Positions 1 to 8,547 of a stretch of DNA of 64,000 nucleotides are shown here, in pieces. The notes below the pieces were generated by a model, which saw nothing but the letters and a program-made list of their open reading frames with translations, was not told where the DNA came from and did no database searches. The translations under genes and the position numbers were made by a program. Source of the DNA: Oscillospiraceae bacterium (lineage in GTDB: Bacteria > Bacillota > Clostridia > Oscillospirales > Acutalibacteraceae); assembly GCA_015066525.1 (NCBI GenBank), contig SVOG01000005.1, positions 1-64,000 on the forward strand. The letters are read 5' to 3'. The first letter of the stretch is position 1; each line of letters begins with the position of its first letter.

Positions 1-82
1 CGGGATTTTTGGTGCTTTTTGTCTTTTGCTCGGGGGCAGTACCGTCGTACAGCTCCCACTCGCAAAATACAAAATTCTGCAT
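1..82 (-). CDS. possible 5' part of an ORF leaving the window (MQNFVFCEWELYDGTAPEQKTKSTKNP...)
   Basis: Open frame on the minus strand from ATG at 82 to the left edge; weak ribosome binding site; too short to assign. Confidence 0.25.
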   Translation of the reverse strand, partial: MQNFVFCEWELYDGTAPEQKTKSTKNP

Positions 83-100
83 CTTTTTCAATAGTCTCAC

Positions 101-138
101 AGCGTGTCGAACTTGTTTACATAGTTTTTCGACACGCT
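101..138. repeat. inverted repeat CAGCGTGTCGAA...TTCGACACGCTG
   Basis: About 12-bp complementary arms around a 15-nt loop. Confidence 0.6.
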
Positions 139-168
139 GAAGGGCTATCTCGTAAGAGATAGCCCTTG
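139..168 (-). terminator. hairpin AGGGCTATCTC-gtaa-GAGATAGCCCT downstream of radC
   Basis: Perfect inverted repeat right after the radC stop. Confidence 0.6.
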
Positions 169-180
169 TTTGTATTCTCG

Positions 181-873
181 TTAGTTGTCAAAGTATTTGG
201 CGTACCGCAGATCGCCTTTAATCGACTGTACTGTGCCGTCGCCGCCCACCACAATATGGTCGAGAAGTGCAATATTGATTTGTCTGAGAAATTGGGAGAG
301 CGAGATGGTCGCGTCGATGTCCGCTGCCGAAGGCACTGCGCTGCCGCTGGGATGATTGTGCGCCACGACCACGGAGGACGCATTATCGCGAATGACGAAT
401 TGTGCCACGTCCTTCTTGTTGAGTACGGCGCTGTTTACTTCGCCACCGGTCAGAATATGCGTGTTGATAATCGACTTGGCGTTGTCGAAGGTGACAATCA
501 GTACCGTCTCCGTTTGGTAGTCCTTGAGTTTCATCGAGGCGAAATCCATCAGTTGCTCAAAGGTGCGGTACTGCACGTCCGCCTTCTGCTGATTGAGACG
601 GCGATGCACGTCACGAAACAGCGTCAGCAAAATTGCCGAGTGCTCCTGGATGCCGTCAACCTGTATCAATTCGCTCACGTCGGCGTTCAGAACGTTCTCG
701 AGACTGCCAAAATGGTTGATGAGATTGTATGCGATTGGTTTGACATCCTTCTGCGGTATTGCGTAAAACAATATCAACTCGAGAATGTTGTGGTCGGGCA
801 TCGCGTCAAACGAGTTCTTGAGATAACTCTCCTTGACCCGCTGGCGGTGTCCTTTTCTGCTGAGATTTTCCAT
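181..873 (-). CDS. radC: RadC family protein (JAB/MPN domain)
   Basis: JAB metal-binding motif VVVAHNHPSGSAVPSAADID; start taken at MENLSRKGHRQR. Confidence 0.85.
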   Translation of the reverse strand: MENLSRKGHRQRVKESYLKNSFDAMPDHNILELILFYAIPQKDVKPIAYNLINHFGSLENVLNADVSELIQVDGIQEHSAILLTLFRDVHRRLNQQKADVQYRTFEQLMDFASMKLKDYQTETVLIVTFDNAKSIINTHILTGGEVNSAVLNKKDVAQFVIRDNASSVVVAHNHPSGSAVPSAADIDATISLSQFLRQINIALLDHIVVGGDGTVQSIKGDLRYAKYFDN

Positions 874-877
874 AGCT

Positions 878-1054
878 TTATCTGAAACAGTTATGTTCTT
901 CGTCGTAGGTGAAGCCCGCTGCGCTGAGCAGTTCTTCAATTTCTTTTCTGTCTTCGTCCAAATCCTCGCACAGTGCGTCGAGCGATGGATAAGCGTCGCG
1001 CAGTTTCATATTCACCATACTGTACAGGATGAAGGGGTCTTTCGGTAATGCCAT
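878..1054 (-). CDS. DUF4250-like small protein (58 aa)
   Basis: Own translation, below the ORF-track size cut-off: MALPKDPFILYSMVNMKLRDAYPSLDALCEDLDEDRKEIEELLSAAGFTYDEEHNCFR; packed between the neighbouring genes. Confidence 0.7.
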   Translation of the reverse strand: MALPKDPFILYSMVNMKLRDAYPSLDALCEDLDEDRKEIEELLSAAGFTYDEEHNCFR

Positions 1055-1055
1055 C

Positions 1056-2111
1056 TTAAATAAAGTTCATATTCACGAGGTGCTCCGCCTGGCGCTGTGC
1101 GCGGCGCTGGTCCTTCGTGGTAAGGTTCATAAATTTTGTAATATCGTCGAGACTGTATCCGTTGTCGAGGAGTTCCGCACGACAGAGGAAGTAGAGCGAA
1201 ATATTGCTCGAAATCCAGTTGAGCTTGTTCGTCTCGAAGGTGTGGCGCGCGAGCTTCAGCGCTTTTTCGCGGTTTTCAAAGAGCATCAGCTCGATGTCGC
1301 CGATGGTTTTCTTGCCGAGAAAATTGAGCTGCTCGATATAACTTTCGGGGCTGAACTTTCTGCGCTTTGCACCGCTCATCTGGATGAGCTCATTGGAAAA
1401 CGAGGTGATGTTTTCGTTATGCTCGAGGTATTGCTTGAGGGTGACAAGGTCGATGAGCACCTCGTTGAGCTTGCCCTGCTCGAGGAGGCGTTCGATTTCC
1501 TCGCCGTACTTGCGTATATCGTCGCGGATGCTGATGAATTGGTCGTCCGCAATTTCGAGCAGTCCGGCAACGCGTGACATCTCGCGCGTGATTTTCTTCG
1601 GTACGCCGAATTCGCTCTTGTATCCGAGGTCGTGGCTGATTTCCGCCCAGGTGTGTTGGAGGGTGGAGCGAATCTGAATTTCGAACTTTTTATTTTTCAA
1701 ATCCTTCGGGTACTTCGAATCCTTCGGAAGCGAGCATATGTAGTGCAGCGAGAGATAGCCGAACGAGTCGGGCGTGAGGCTGTTGCGCTTATTGACGGAA
1801 TTGCTCCAGTCGATGTGGAATAACCCTTCCACGAGCGATGCCACCTTGTCCACGTCGTCCGAGAAGAAACAAATGACCCTTGCCCCGAGAATATCGGTGA
1901 TGTCGTCGAGCGATTTGTACTTTTCACCTTTGAGTTCGAGCTTGCCTTCGAGGCTCTGCTCCTCTTTAATACGGTGCTCCACCGCCATAATATCAATATC
2001 CGAGTCATCGAGCGCACTCTTGAGTATGCCGCTGACAATATCCCCGAGGCGGACAAAGATGTCCCTGTCCTGTTGATACTGTTCGATAATCTCTTTATTT
2101 TTCATATCCAT
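1056..2111 (-). CDS. RelA/SpoT synthetase-domain protein (stand-alone GTP pyrophosphokinase-like)
   Basis: Motifs RIKEEQSLEGKL, DITDILGARVICFF, GYLSLHYIC, FEIQIRSTLQHTWAEISHDLGYK. Confidence 0.85.
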   Translation of the reverse strand: MDMKNKEIIEQYQQDRDIFVRLGDIVSGILKSALDDSDIDIMAVEHRIKEEQSLEGKLELKGEKYKSLDDITDILGARVICFFSDDVDKVASLVEGLFHIDWSNSVNKRNSLTPDSFGYLSLHYICSLPKDSKYPKDLKNKKFEIQIRSTLQHTWAEISHDLGYKSEFGVPKKITREMSRVAGLLEIADDQFISIRDDIRKYGEEIERLLEQGKLNEVLIDLVTLKQYLEHNENITSFSNELIQMSGAKRRKFSPESYIEQLNFLGKKTIGDIELMLFENREKALKLARHTFETNKLNWISSNISLYFLCRAELLDNGYSLDDITKFMNLTTKDQRRAQRQAEHLVNMNFI

Positions 2112-2338
2112 TAAATCACATCCGTTATTGTACATTATATGTACTTGTCAAATAGATTATTTATATGATTTTGCCTGACCGAAAATGCCGCTGCCGGTCA
2201 ACAAACGCTTCCTATGACTATAATATTACATTATAGCATAATGTGTCGAAAAATGATATATCTTTTTGAAAATTATTTTTCTTTACAATAAAGCGGTTTA
2301 TGGTATAATTGAGATATAAATAAGTGGAGGTGAAATGT

Positions 2339-2497
2339 ATGGAAAAATATGTATGCAATATCTGCGGTTATGAATATGACCCCGCAGTCGGCGCGCCCGA
2401 GCTCGGCATTGCTCCCGGAACTCCGTTTGACGAGCTTCCCGAGGATTTCGTATGTCCTCTCTGCGGCGTAGGCAAGGATAATTTCTCAGTAGTATAA
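2339..2497 (+). CDS. rubredoxin (52 aa)
   Basis: Own translation [52 protein letters not shown]; two CxxCG knuckles. Confidence 0.95.
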   Translation: MEKYVCNICGYEYDPAVGAPELGIAPGTPFDELPEDFVCPLCGVGKDNFSVV

Positions 2498-2542
2498 GAT
2501 GAAGCGCCCTTTTTTCGGGGCGCTTTTTTACGAGGTGATGAT

Positions 2543-3532
2543 ATGTATCAGGCAAAGGAAAACAGATATGAAAACGCACAGTTTAACTATCTCCCGAACG
2601 GACTCGCGTTGCCGAAGATTTCCGTCGGACTGTGGCAGAATTTCGGCTGCGACGCCGATTATGACGAGATTCGGGATATCATTCTCACGGCGTTTGACCG
2701 GGGCGTGACCCATTTTGACCTGGCGAATAACTACGGACCCGCGCCGGGTGACGCGGAACGCAATTTCGGCAAAATCTTTGCTGAGAATCTCCGTCCCTAC
2801 CGCGACGAGTTGATTATCTCCACAAAGGCGGGTTACGAGATGTGGGACGGTCCCTACGGCGGCAGGGGCGGCACGCGTAAATACCTGATGGCGTCGCTCG
2901 ACCAGTCGCTTAAACGTATGGGACTTGACTATGTGGATGTTTTTTACCACCACTGTATGACGCCCGAAACCCCGCTTGACGAAACGGCGCTCGCGCTCTC
3001 GGATATTGTCCGTCAGGGCAAGTCGCTCTACGCCGGAATCAGCAATTACGACGGCAAGACGATGCACCGTATGCATCACCGCTGCGAGGATTACCACGTG
3101 CCGTTTATTATTAACCAGAATCGCTATTCCATCCTCGACCGCCTTGTTGAGGAGAATGGACTGAAGGAACAGTGCAAAAAGAAGGAGAAGGGACTGATTG
3201 CTTTTTCACCGCTTGCACAGGGCAGACTTTCGGATAAGTATATGAACGGTATCCCCGAGGACTCCCGCCTCTTCGGACGCGAGGAATACCAGAAGAATAT
3301 CGGGCTTGACGCAAAGCAGCTTTCTATCATTCACGACCTCGGCGTTCTCGCGCACGAGAGGGGAGAGACCTTGTCGCAGATGGCGATTCAGTGGTTGCTT
3401 GCCAAGGGCGTGACCTCCGTGCTCGTCGGTGTGCGTACCAAGGCGCAGCTTCTCGAAAATCTCGACGCATTAGAAAAAGCGCCGCTGACCGAGACTGAAC
3501 TCGCAAAGATTGATGCGATTTGCAACCGTTAA
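2543..3532 (+). CDS. aldo/keto reductase, YghZ/L-glyceraldehyde-3-phosphate reductase-like
   Basis: FDLANNYGPAPGDAERNFG, ELIISTKAGYEMWDGPYG, YVDVFYHH. Confidence 0.85.
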   Translation: MYQAKENRYENAQFNYLPNGLALPKISVGLWQNFGCDADYDEIRDIILTAFDRGVTHFDLANNYGPAPGDAERNFGKIFAENLRPYRDELIISTKAGYEMWDGPYGGRGGTRKYLMASLDQSLKRMGLDYVDVFYHHCMTPETPLDETALALSDIVRQGKSLYAGISNYDGKTMHRMHHRCEDYHVPFIINQNRYSILDRLVEENGLKEQCKKKEKGLIAFSPLAQGRLSDKYMNGIPEDSRLFGREEYQKNIGLDAKQLSIIHDLGVLAHERGETLSQMAIQWLLAKGVTSVLVGVRTKAQLLENLDALEKAPLTETELAKIDAICNR

Positions 3533-3541
3533 TTTTGTGTA

Positions 3542-3567
3542 AAATCACGATTGACAAATCGTGATTT
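3542..3567 (+). terminator. hairpin AAATCACGATT...AATCGTGATTT
   Basis: Inverted repeat after the aldo/keto reductase. Confidence 0.5.
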
Positions 3568-3624
3568 CATTGCGATAATATTGTTGTAATTCGTTTGTGT
3601 TCATTTTTCAGCGGAGGATTTATT

Positions 3625-4107
3625 GTGAGCGATAACGAAAGATACAATTTAGCACTTGCCTATGCGACCCGAATGCACCGCGGTCAGTACCGCATCGGCG
3701 GCGATGAGTATATTACGCATCCCGTGGCGGTGGCAGGCATCGTCCGTCAGCAGGGCTACGGCATTGACTATCAGATTACGGCGCTCTTCCACGATTTGCT
3801 CGAGGATACGGACGCGACCGAGCACGATTTGATGGTCAACGGCGGCACGGCGGAAATTGTTGAAGCGGTGCGCCTTCTGACGAAGGATGAAAACTGCGTG
3901 ATGCATGAGTATGTCGGCGCGATTCGCCGTAACAAGATGGCGTTCGTTGTGAAGAATGCCGACCGCCTCCATAACCTGCGCTGTGCCGTGTGCACGAGCG
4001 AGGAATTCAAGCGCCAGTATATCCGCGAAACGAAGGAATGGTACCTCGATTTCTCCGATGAGATTAAAGAAGCGGTCTCGCTCCTCTCCGCCAACACTGA
4101 AATGTAA
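3625..4107 (+). CDS. HD-domain protein resembling the RelA/SpoT hydrolase domain (small alarmone hydrolase/MESH1-like)
   Basis: THPVAVAGIV, ALFHDLLEDTDAT, VVKNADRLHNLR; GTG start after GGAGG. Confidence 0.75.
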   Translation: MSDNERYNLALAYATRMHRGQYRIGGDEYITHPVAVAGIVRQQGYGIDYQITALFHDLLEDTDATEHDLMVNGGTAEIVEAVRLLTKDENCVMHEYVGAIRRNKMAFVVKNADRLHNLRCAVCTSEEFKRQYIRETKEWYLDFSDEIKEAVSLLSANTEM

Positions 4108-4112
4108 GAGTA

Positions 4113-4145
4113 AAACCGACTGAAGGAAACTTCAGTCGGTTTTTT
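4113..4145 (+). terminator. Rho-independent terminator
   Basis: AAACCGACTGAAG-gaaa-CTTCAGTCGGTTTTTT. Confidence 0.85.
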
Positions 4146-4177
4146 AGTGGCTCTGAGAATGAATGCCACCGAGGTTC

Positions 4178-4873
4178 TTATTTGTTGAATCGGTAGCCCC
4201 GTCCCCAGACGGTGTTGATGAATTTGAACTCCTTGTCGACGGCGAAAATCTTGTCGCGGATGCGGTTGACGTGTACGGTGACCGTCGAGGTTTCGCCCAT
4301 CGAGTCGTATTTCCAGATTTTTTCAAAGAGTTCGTCCTTCGAGAAAATCCTGTCGGGCTTTTCGGCAAGACAGGTCAGAAGGTCGAATTCTTTATTCGTC
4401 ATTATGACTTCCTCGCCCTTGACATAGACGCGGCGCGCCACGGTATCAATCGTGAGCGTGCCGATTTCAATTATCTTGCTCTTTTCCTCGTGCTGCGCGG
4501 TCAGCCGCTCGTAACGGTTGATATGAGCGATAACTCTTGCGGTGAGTTCCGACGGGCTGAACGGTTTGACGATGTAGTCGTCCGCGCCGAAACCGAGCCC
4601 CTTGATTTTATCGAAATCATCCTTCTTCGCGCTGACGAGCAGAATCGGGATATTGCTCTCCTTGCGCACTCTCTTGCATATTTCGAGCCCGCTTACGCCC
4701 GGCAGCATAATGTCGAGCATAATGAGATTGTAGTTCCCCTCGAGCGCCATTTTCAGTCCTGCGGTGCCGTCCTTAGCGGCGTCCACCGTGAAGCCGTTTG
4801 CCTCGAGATAATCGGTTTCGAGTCTGAGGATGCTCTCGTCATCCTCGACGATGAGTATTTTTTTACTGCTCAT
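4178..4873 (-). CDS. OmpR/PhoB-family response regulator
   Basis: Receiver ILIVEDDESILRLE, IMLDIMLPGVSG plus C-terminal winged helix. Confidence 0.93.
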   Translation of the reverse strand: MSSKKILIVEDDESILRLETDYLEANGFTVDAAKDGTAGLKMALEGNYNLIMLDIMLPGVSGLEICKRVRKESNIPILLVSAKKDDFDKIKGLGFGADDYIVKPFSPSELTARVIAHINRYERLTAQHEEKSKIIEIGTLTIDTVARRVYVKGEEVIMTNKEFDLLTCLAEKPDRIFSKDELFEKIWKYDSMGETSTVTVHVNRIRDKIFAVDKEFKFINTVWGRGYRFNK

Positions 4874-6383
4874 AGTGTTCCTCCGTTCGTGGAAGTGAGA
4901 TTAAGATGGTCAGCCCTTTTCCTTCTCTGCCCGTTGCCCAGATTTTGCCGCCGTGCAGCTCGACAATCTGCTTCGATACGGCGAGTCCGATGCCCGAGCC
5001 TTCGCTTGTTTTCGTGCGCGCGGGGTCGGCGCGGTAGAAATTGTCAAAAATCTTTGTCAGACTTTCACCCTCGAGCCCGATGCCGTTATCGGAGAGGGTG
5101 ATGATGACGGATTTCTGATAGCTCTGCGCCGCCAGCTCAATCCTTCCCCTGATATCCTTCTTGGCATATTTAATCGAGTTTGAGACGATATTGCGGATGA
5201 CACGCTGGAATCTGTCCGTGTCGAGCATCACGCTGAAATCGTCGTCGCAGTGGTTGACATAGGAGAAATCAAAGTCGAGTTCACCAAGTTCTGCGCCGAT
5301 TTCTTCGGCACAGTCTGTTAGAAAATCGTTGATATTAATCGGTTTGAGGTCGAGTTCGATATTGCCGAGTTCGAGCCGCGACACCGTTAAGAGTTCATCG
5401 AGTAGCCGCTCCATACTGAGGGTGGAGGAGTAAATCGTCTTGAGATACAGCGCCTGCTTTTCGGGCGTATTTGCGATGCCGTCCATCAGCCCCTCAACAT
5501 ATCCCTTGACCGAGGTCAGCGGTGTTCTGAGGTCGTGCGCCACGCCTGCTATCATTTCTTTTCGCGATTCCTCGATGCTGTTTTGCCGCTTAAGCGACTG
5601 CTTGAGTCGGTCCGTCATATGGTTGAAGGATTTGACCGTCACGCCGATTTCGTTCGTGGAATCGTAGTCGATGACATAGTCGAGATTGCCGTTGGCAATT
5701 TCATTGGCGCCCGAGGATAATTCCCTGAGCGGCTTGCTGATGGTCTTGGAGGTGATGAGCGAAATAATGATAATCGCCAGAATGAATACCCCTGCAATCA
5801 GCAGCATAATGAAGCCCGTCTTGGAAAAGAGCAGATGCGTGATATTCTGCGGCGCAAATCGCTGCGAAACATCGTTTACGGTGTAGTTTTCGTTGGCGAT
5901 AATCAGCGTGTAGCGCTCGCTTTTGCGCTGGGCGTGGCTGACGATAACCATTCCGTTCTCACCGAAGAAATTGATGTTGTTTTCCGTGTTAATCGGCACG
6001 ATTGCCTCCGCCTTGGCGATGGTGTCCGCTTTGCTCGTCGTGGCGTAAAGCGGAGCGCCGTTTTTTTCGATGTAAATCACGGAGCCGAGCTTTTCGAGCG
6101 GCGTAACGAATTCGTTAATACTCTTGATTTTATGTGCTTCATTGCTGTCCGAGACTAATTCGTCCGAGATAGAGAGTACCGTCTGGCTCCACTGAATCTG
6201 ATTGAGCGTGGAGTAGGAATTCGTCGTTACCGTCGAGAAACCGAAGTACGACGCCATGACATTCTGAAATACCGGGAGTACCGCCAAGAGGATGATAACG
6301 GGCACGAGTATGCCCACCACCGCCGATAGCGTGATGCGCGTGCTGATTCTTAAATTTTTAGAACTTCTCTTTTTTGTTTTCAT
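4863..6383 (-). CDS. HAMP-domain sensor histidine kinase
   Basis: Two TM segments, HAMP, H-box AGVAHDLRTPLTSVKGY, G boxes; overlaps the response regulator. Confidence 0.93.
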   Translation of the reverse strand: MKTKKRSSKNLRISTRITLSAVVGILVPVIILLAVLPVFQNVMASYFGFSTVTTNSYSTLNQIQWSQTVLSISDELVSDSNEAHKIKSINEFVTPLEKLGSVIYIEKNGAPLYATTSKADTIAKAEAIVPINTENNINFFGENGMVIVSHAQRKSERYTLIIANENYTVNDVSQRFAPQNITHLLFSKTGFIMLLIAGVFILAIIIISLITSKTISKPLRELSSGANEIANGNLDYVIDYDSTNEIGVTVKSFNHMTDRLKQSLKRQNSIEESRKEMIAGVAHDLRTPLTSVKGYVEGLMDGIANTPEKQALYLKTIYSSTLSMERLLDELLTVSRLELGNIELDLKPININDFLTDCAEEIGAELGELDFDFSYVNHCDDDFSVMLDTDRFQRVIRNIVSNSIKYAKKDIRGRIELAAQSYQKSVIITLSDNGIGLEGESLTKIFDNFYRADPARTKTSEGSGIGLAVSKQIVELHGGKIWATGREGKGLTILISLPRTEEHYEQ

Positions 6384-6488
6384 ATCGCTATTATATCGTT
6401 TTCCGTCGGGATTGTAAATAGATTGCTGGACAAAATAATATATATCTGTTATAATAAAAATGGTATTTTATGAGAAGGAGGCGAGACC

Positions 6489-7697
6489 GTGAAACGAAAG
6501 AAACTGACCGCAGTATTGCTGACATTCGTGTTGATTGTGAGCGGTCTTGCTTTCGGCGCGATAGAGTCCTTCGCGCAGACGGTGACCATTACAGATTCGC
6601 TGCTGAATACGGATATTAATAAGACTGTGAGCGGTTATGACGATAATATCTGGTATGTCTATACCCCGAGTGAATCGGGTATTTACACCCTATACGGACT
6701 GAGCACCAATGTGCTTGCCACCGAGGCGTATCTCTTTTCCAAAACGGAGGACGAGGACGGCAAGAAACTGTATACCCAGCTTGCCTATTCCAACTCCAAC
6801 CCTGACTACGCGCAGTATGAGGGCTCGGCAGCACGGCAGTTCTGCCTGAAGTATCATCTGACAGCGGGCGAGACATATTACTACGCCGCGGGATGGAATA
6901 ATCCGCAGCGCACGAGCGGAACGGTCGGCGTGCGGATGATTTGCGAGTCCTATGATACGGCGACGGTGGTGCGGGTGACGCCGACGTGCGACGCGTCTCT
7001 GACCTGGTATACCGACGGCTCGTGGGAAACGGATGCCAAGGGGCAGTCGTATTATCGCTATAATATCTCGAAGATCATGCAGAATATGGTCGTGACGGTG
7101 GAGTTTGACGACGGCACCGTCCTGACTTCAAAAAAAGGCGAAACCACGGTGAACGGTTACCCGATTACCTATACCCATAAGCAGGACGAGGTGCATTGGT
7201 ACAACCGCGACAACGAGCTGTATACCGCCAATACGTTGCGGGTTTCCGTGCTCGGTGTCAGCGCTGATTACGAGGTCAATATTGCGCAGGACGCGCTCTT
7301 TAATGTAAAGGGCAGGGTGACCGATGCTTTTGACGGCGCCGTAATCGCGGGCGTAGGAATAGAAATCGGCGGCAACGTGGTCGCCACGACGGACGAAAAC
7401 GGCGTATTTCAAATTCTTTCCGCACCGGGAACGATGTCGGCGTATGTGACGGGCGGCAGTGTCGTCAGACGCGCTTTTACGCTTACGGTGGATGCGGCGA
7501 GTACATCGGGTAATGACCATACCGCCACTCCGATTGCAGTTTATAATGTGGATTATATCGACGATGATGTTGTAAACGGCAGGGACTATGCCTATATTCA
7601 GCGCAGTCTCTCGTCGGATACACAGGCGAAGGCAAAGAAGGAATTTGCCTCCTGTGTCGGATTTGCGAGCGGCGACTATCCCGCCCTCGTGTTATAG
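6489..7697 (+). CDS. secreted multidomain protein with carboxypeptidase-regulatory-like domain and dockerin-like half-repeat
   Basis: Signal peptide; VKGRVTDAFDGAVIAGVGIEIGGNVVATTDENGVFQI; C-terminal VDYIDDDVVNGRDYAYIQR. Confidence 0.7.
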   Translation: MKRKKLTAVLLTFVLIVSGLAFGAIESFAQTVTITDSLLNTDINKTVSGYDDNIWYVYTPSESGIYTLYGLSTNVLATEAYLFSKTEDEDGKKLYTQLAYSNSNPDYAQYEGSAARQFCLKYHLTAGETYYYAAGWNNPQRTSGTVGVRMICESYDTATVVRVTPTCDASLTWYTDGSWETDAKGQSYYRYNISKIMQNMVVTVEFDDGTVLTSKKGETTVNGYPITYTHKQDEVHWYNRDNELYTANTLRVSVLGVSADYEVNIAQDALFNVKGRVTDAFDGAVIAGVGIEIGGNVVATTDENGVFQILSAPGTMSAYVTGGSVVRRAFTLTVDAASTSGNDHTATPIAVYNVDYIDDDVVNGRDYAYIQRSLSSDTQAKAKKEFASCVGFASGDYPALVL

Positions 7698-7709
7698 AAA
7701 GGATTTGAT

Positions 7710-7973
7710 ATGAAGATTAAACAAGGCTTTGCCAAGCGGAATATCGCAGGCTCGAATATTGTCGTACCCGTGGGGAAGAATTCGCTGGAATTTAACGCGA
7801 TGATTACGCTGAATGATACCGGCTCATTTTTGTGGGACGCATTTCAGAAGGACATCACCGTTGACGACGCGGTGGCACTCATTACGGCGGAGTACGATGT
7901 CGCACCCGAGAGGGCAAGAGAGGATATCGAAAAGTTTGTCGCCCTGCTTCGGGATAACAATTTATTTGAATAA
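7710..7973 (+). CDS. PqqD family protein (RiPP recognition element-like)
   Basis: 87 aa; LNDTGSFLWDAFQKDITVDDAVALITAEYDVAPERAREDIEKFVALLRDNNLFE. Confidence 0.75.
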   Translation: MKIKQGFAKRNIAGSNIVVPVGKNSLEFNAMITLNDTGSFLWDAFQKDITVDDAVALITAEYDVAPERAREDIEKFVALLRDNNLFE

Positions 7974-7987
7974 CCTGTATTGTACAG

Positions 7988-8018
7988 AAAAAAGCGGTCA
8001 AAACGACCGCTTTTCTAT
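7988..8018 (+). terminator. Rho-independent terminator
   Basis: AGCGGTC-aaaac-GACCGCT plus T-tract. Confidence 0.75.
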
Positions 8019-8080
8019 TGACAAATACAATTTTATTGTGTACAATTAAATTGCTTCATCAAGCAATGGGAGAATAGATT

Positions 8081-8512
8081 ATGGCAGATAATTATAACGC
8101 ACTGAAATTGGAGAATCAGCTTTGTTTTCCGCTTTATGCCTGCTCGAAAGAGGTCGTTAAGCGCTACAAGCCGTTCCTCGATAAACTCGACTTGACCTAC
8201 ACCCAGTACATTACGATGATGGTACTGTGGGAGGAGAAGAGGATTAATGTCAAGGAACTCGGCGAGAGACTTTACCTCGACTCGGGCACCCTGACCCCGC
8301 TGCTCAAGAAACTGGAGGCGAAGGGCTATATCAAGCGTGAGCGCTCCAAATCCGACGAGCGTAACCTGATTGTCTCGATTACCGACAGGGGCGACGCGCT
8401 GAAGGATGCCGCCGTCGATATCCCGACGCAGATGGGCAGCTGTGTGAATCTCACCTCCGAGGAGGCGCAACAGCTCTATCGCATCCTCTATAAACTCCTT
8501 GGCGAGTTATAA
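8081..8512 (+). CDS. MarR family regulator, OhrR-like
   Basis: N-terminal LCFPLYACSKEVVKRYKPFLDKLDLTYTQYI with OhrR-type Cys, winged helix LYLDSGTLTPLLKKLEAKGYIKRER. Confidence 0.85.
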   Translation: MADNYNALKLENQLCFPLYACSKEVVKRYKPFLDKLDLTYTQYITMMVLWEEKRINVKELGERLYLDSGTLTPLLKKLEAKGYIKRERSKSDERNLIVSITDRGDALKDAAVDIPTQMGSCVNLTSEEAQQLYRILYKLLGEL

Positions 8513-8547
8513 AGAAATCACCCGTATTCAGATGAATATGGGTGATT

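Noticed and set aside
166-885. 239-aa plus-strand ORF antisense to radC
   Set aside because: Mirror of a well-supported gene; high-GC third positions create long antisense frames throughout the window
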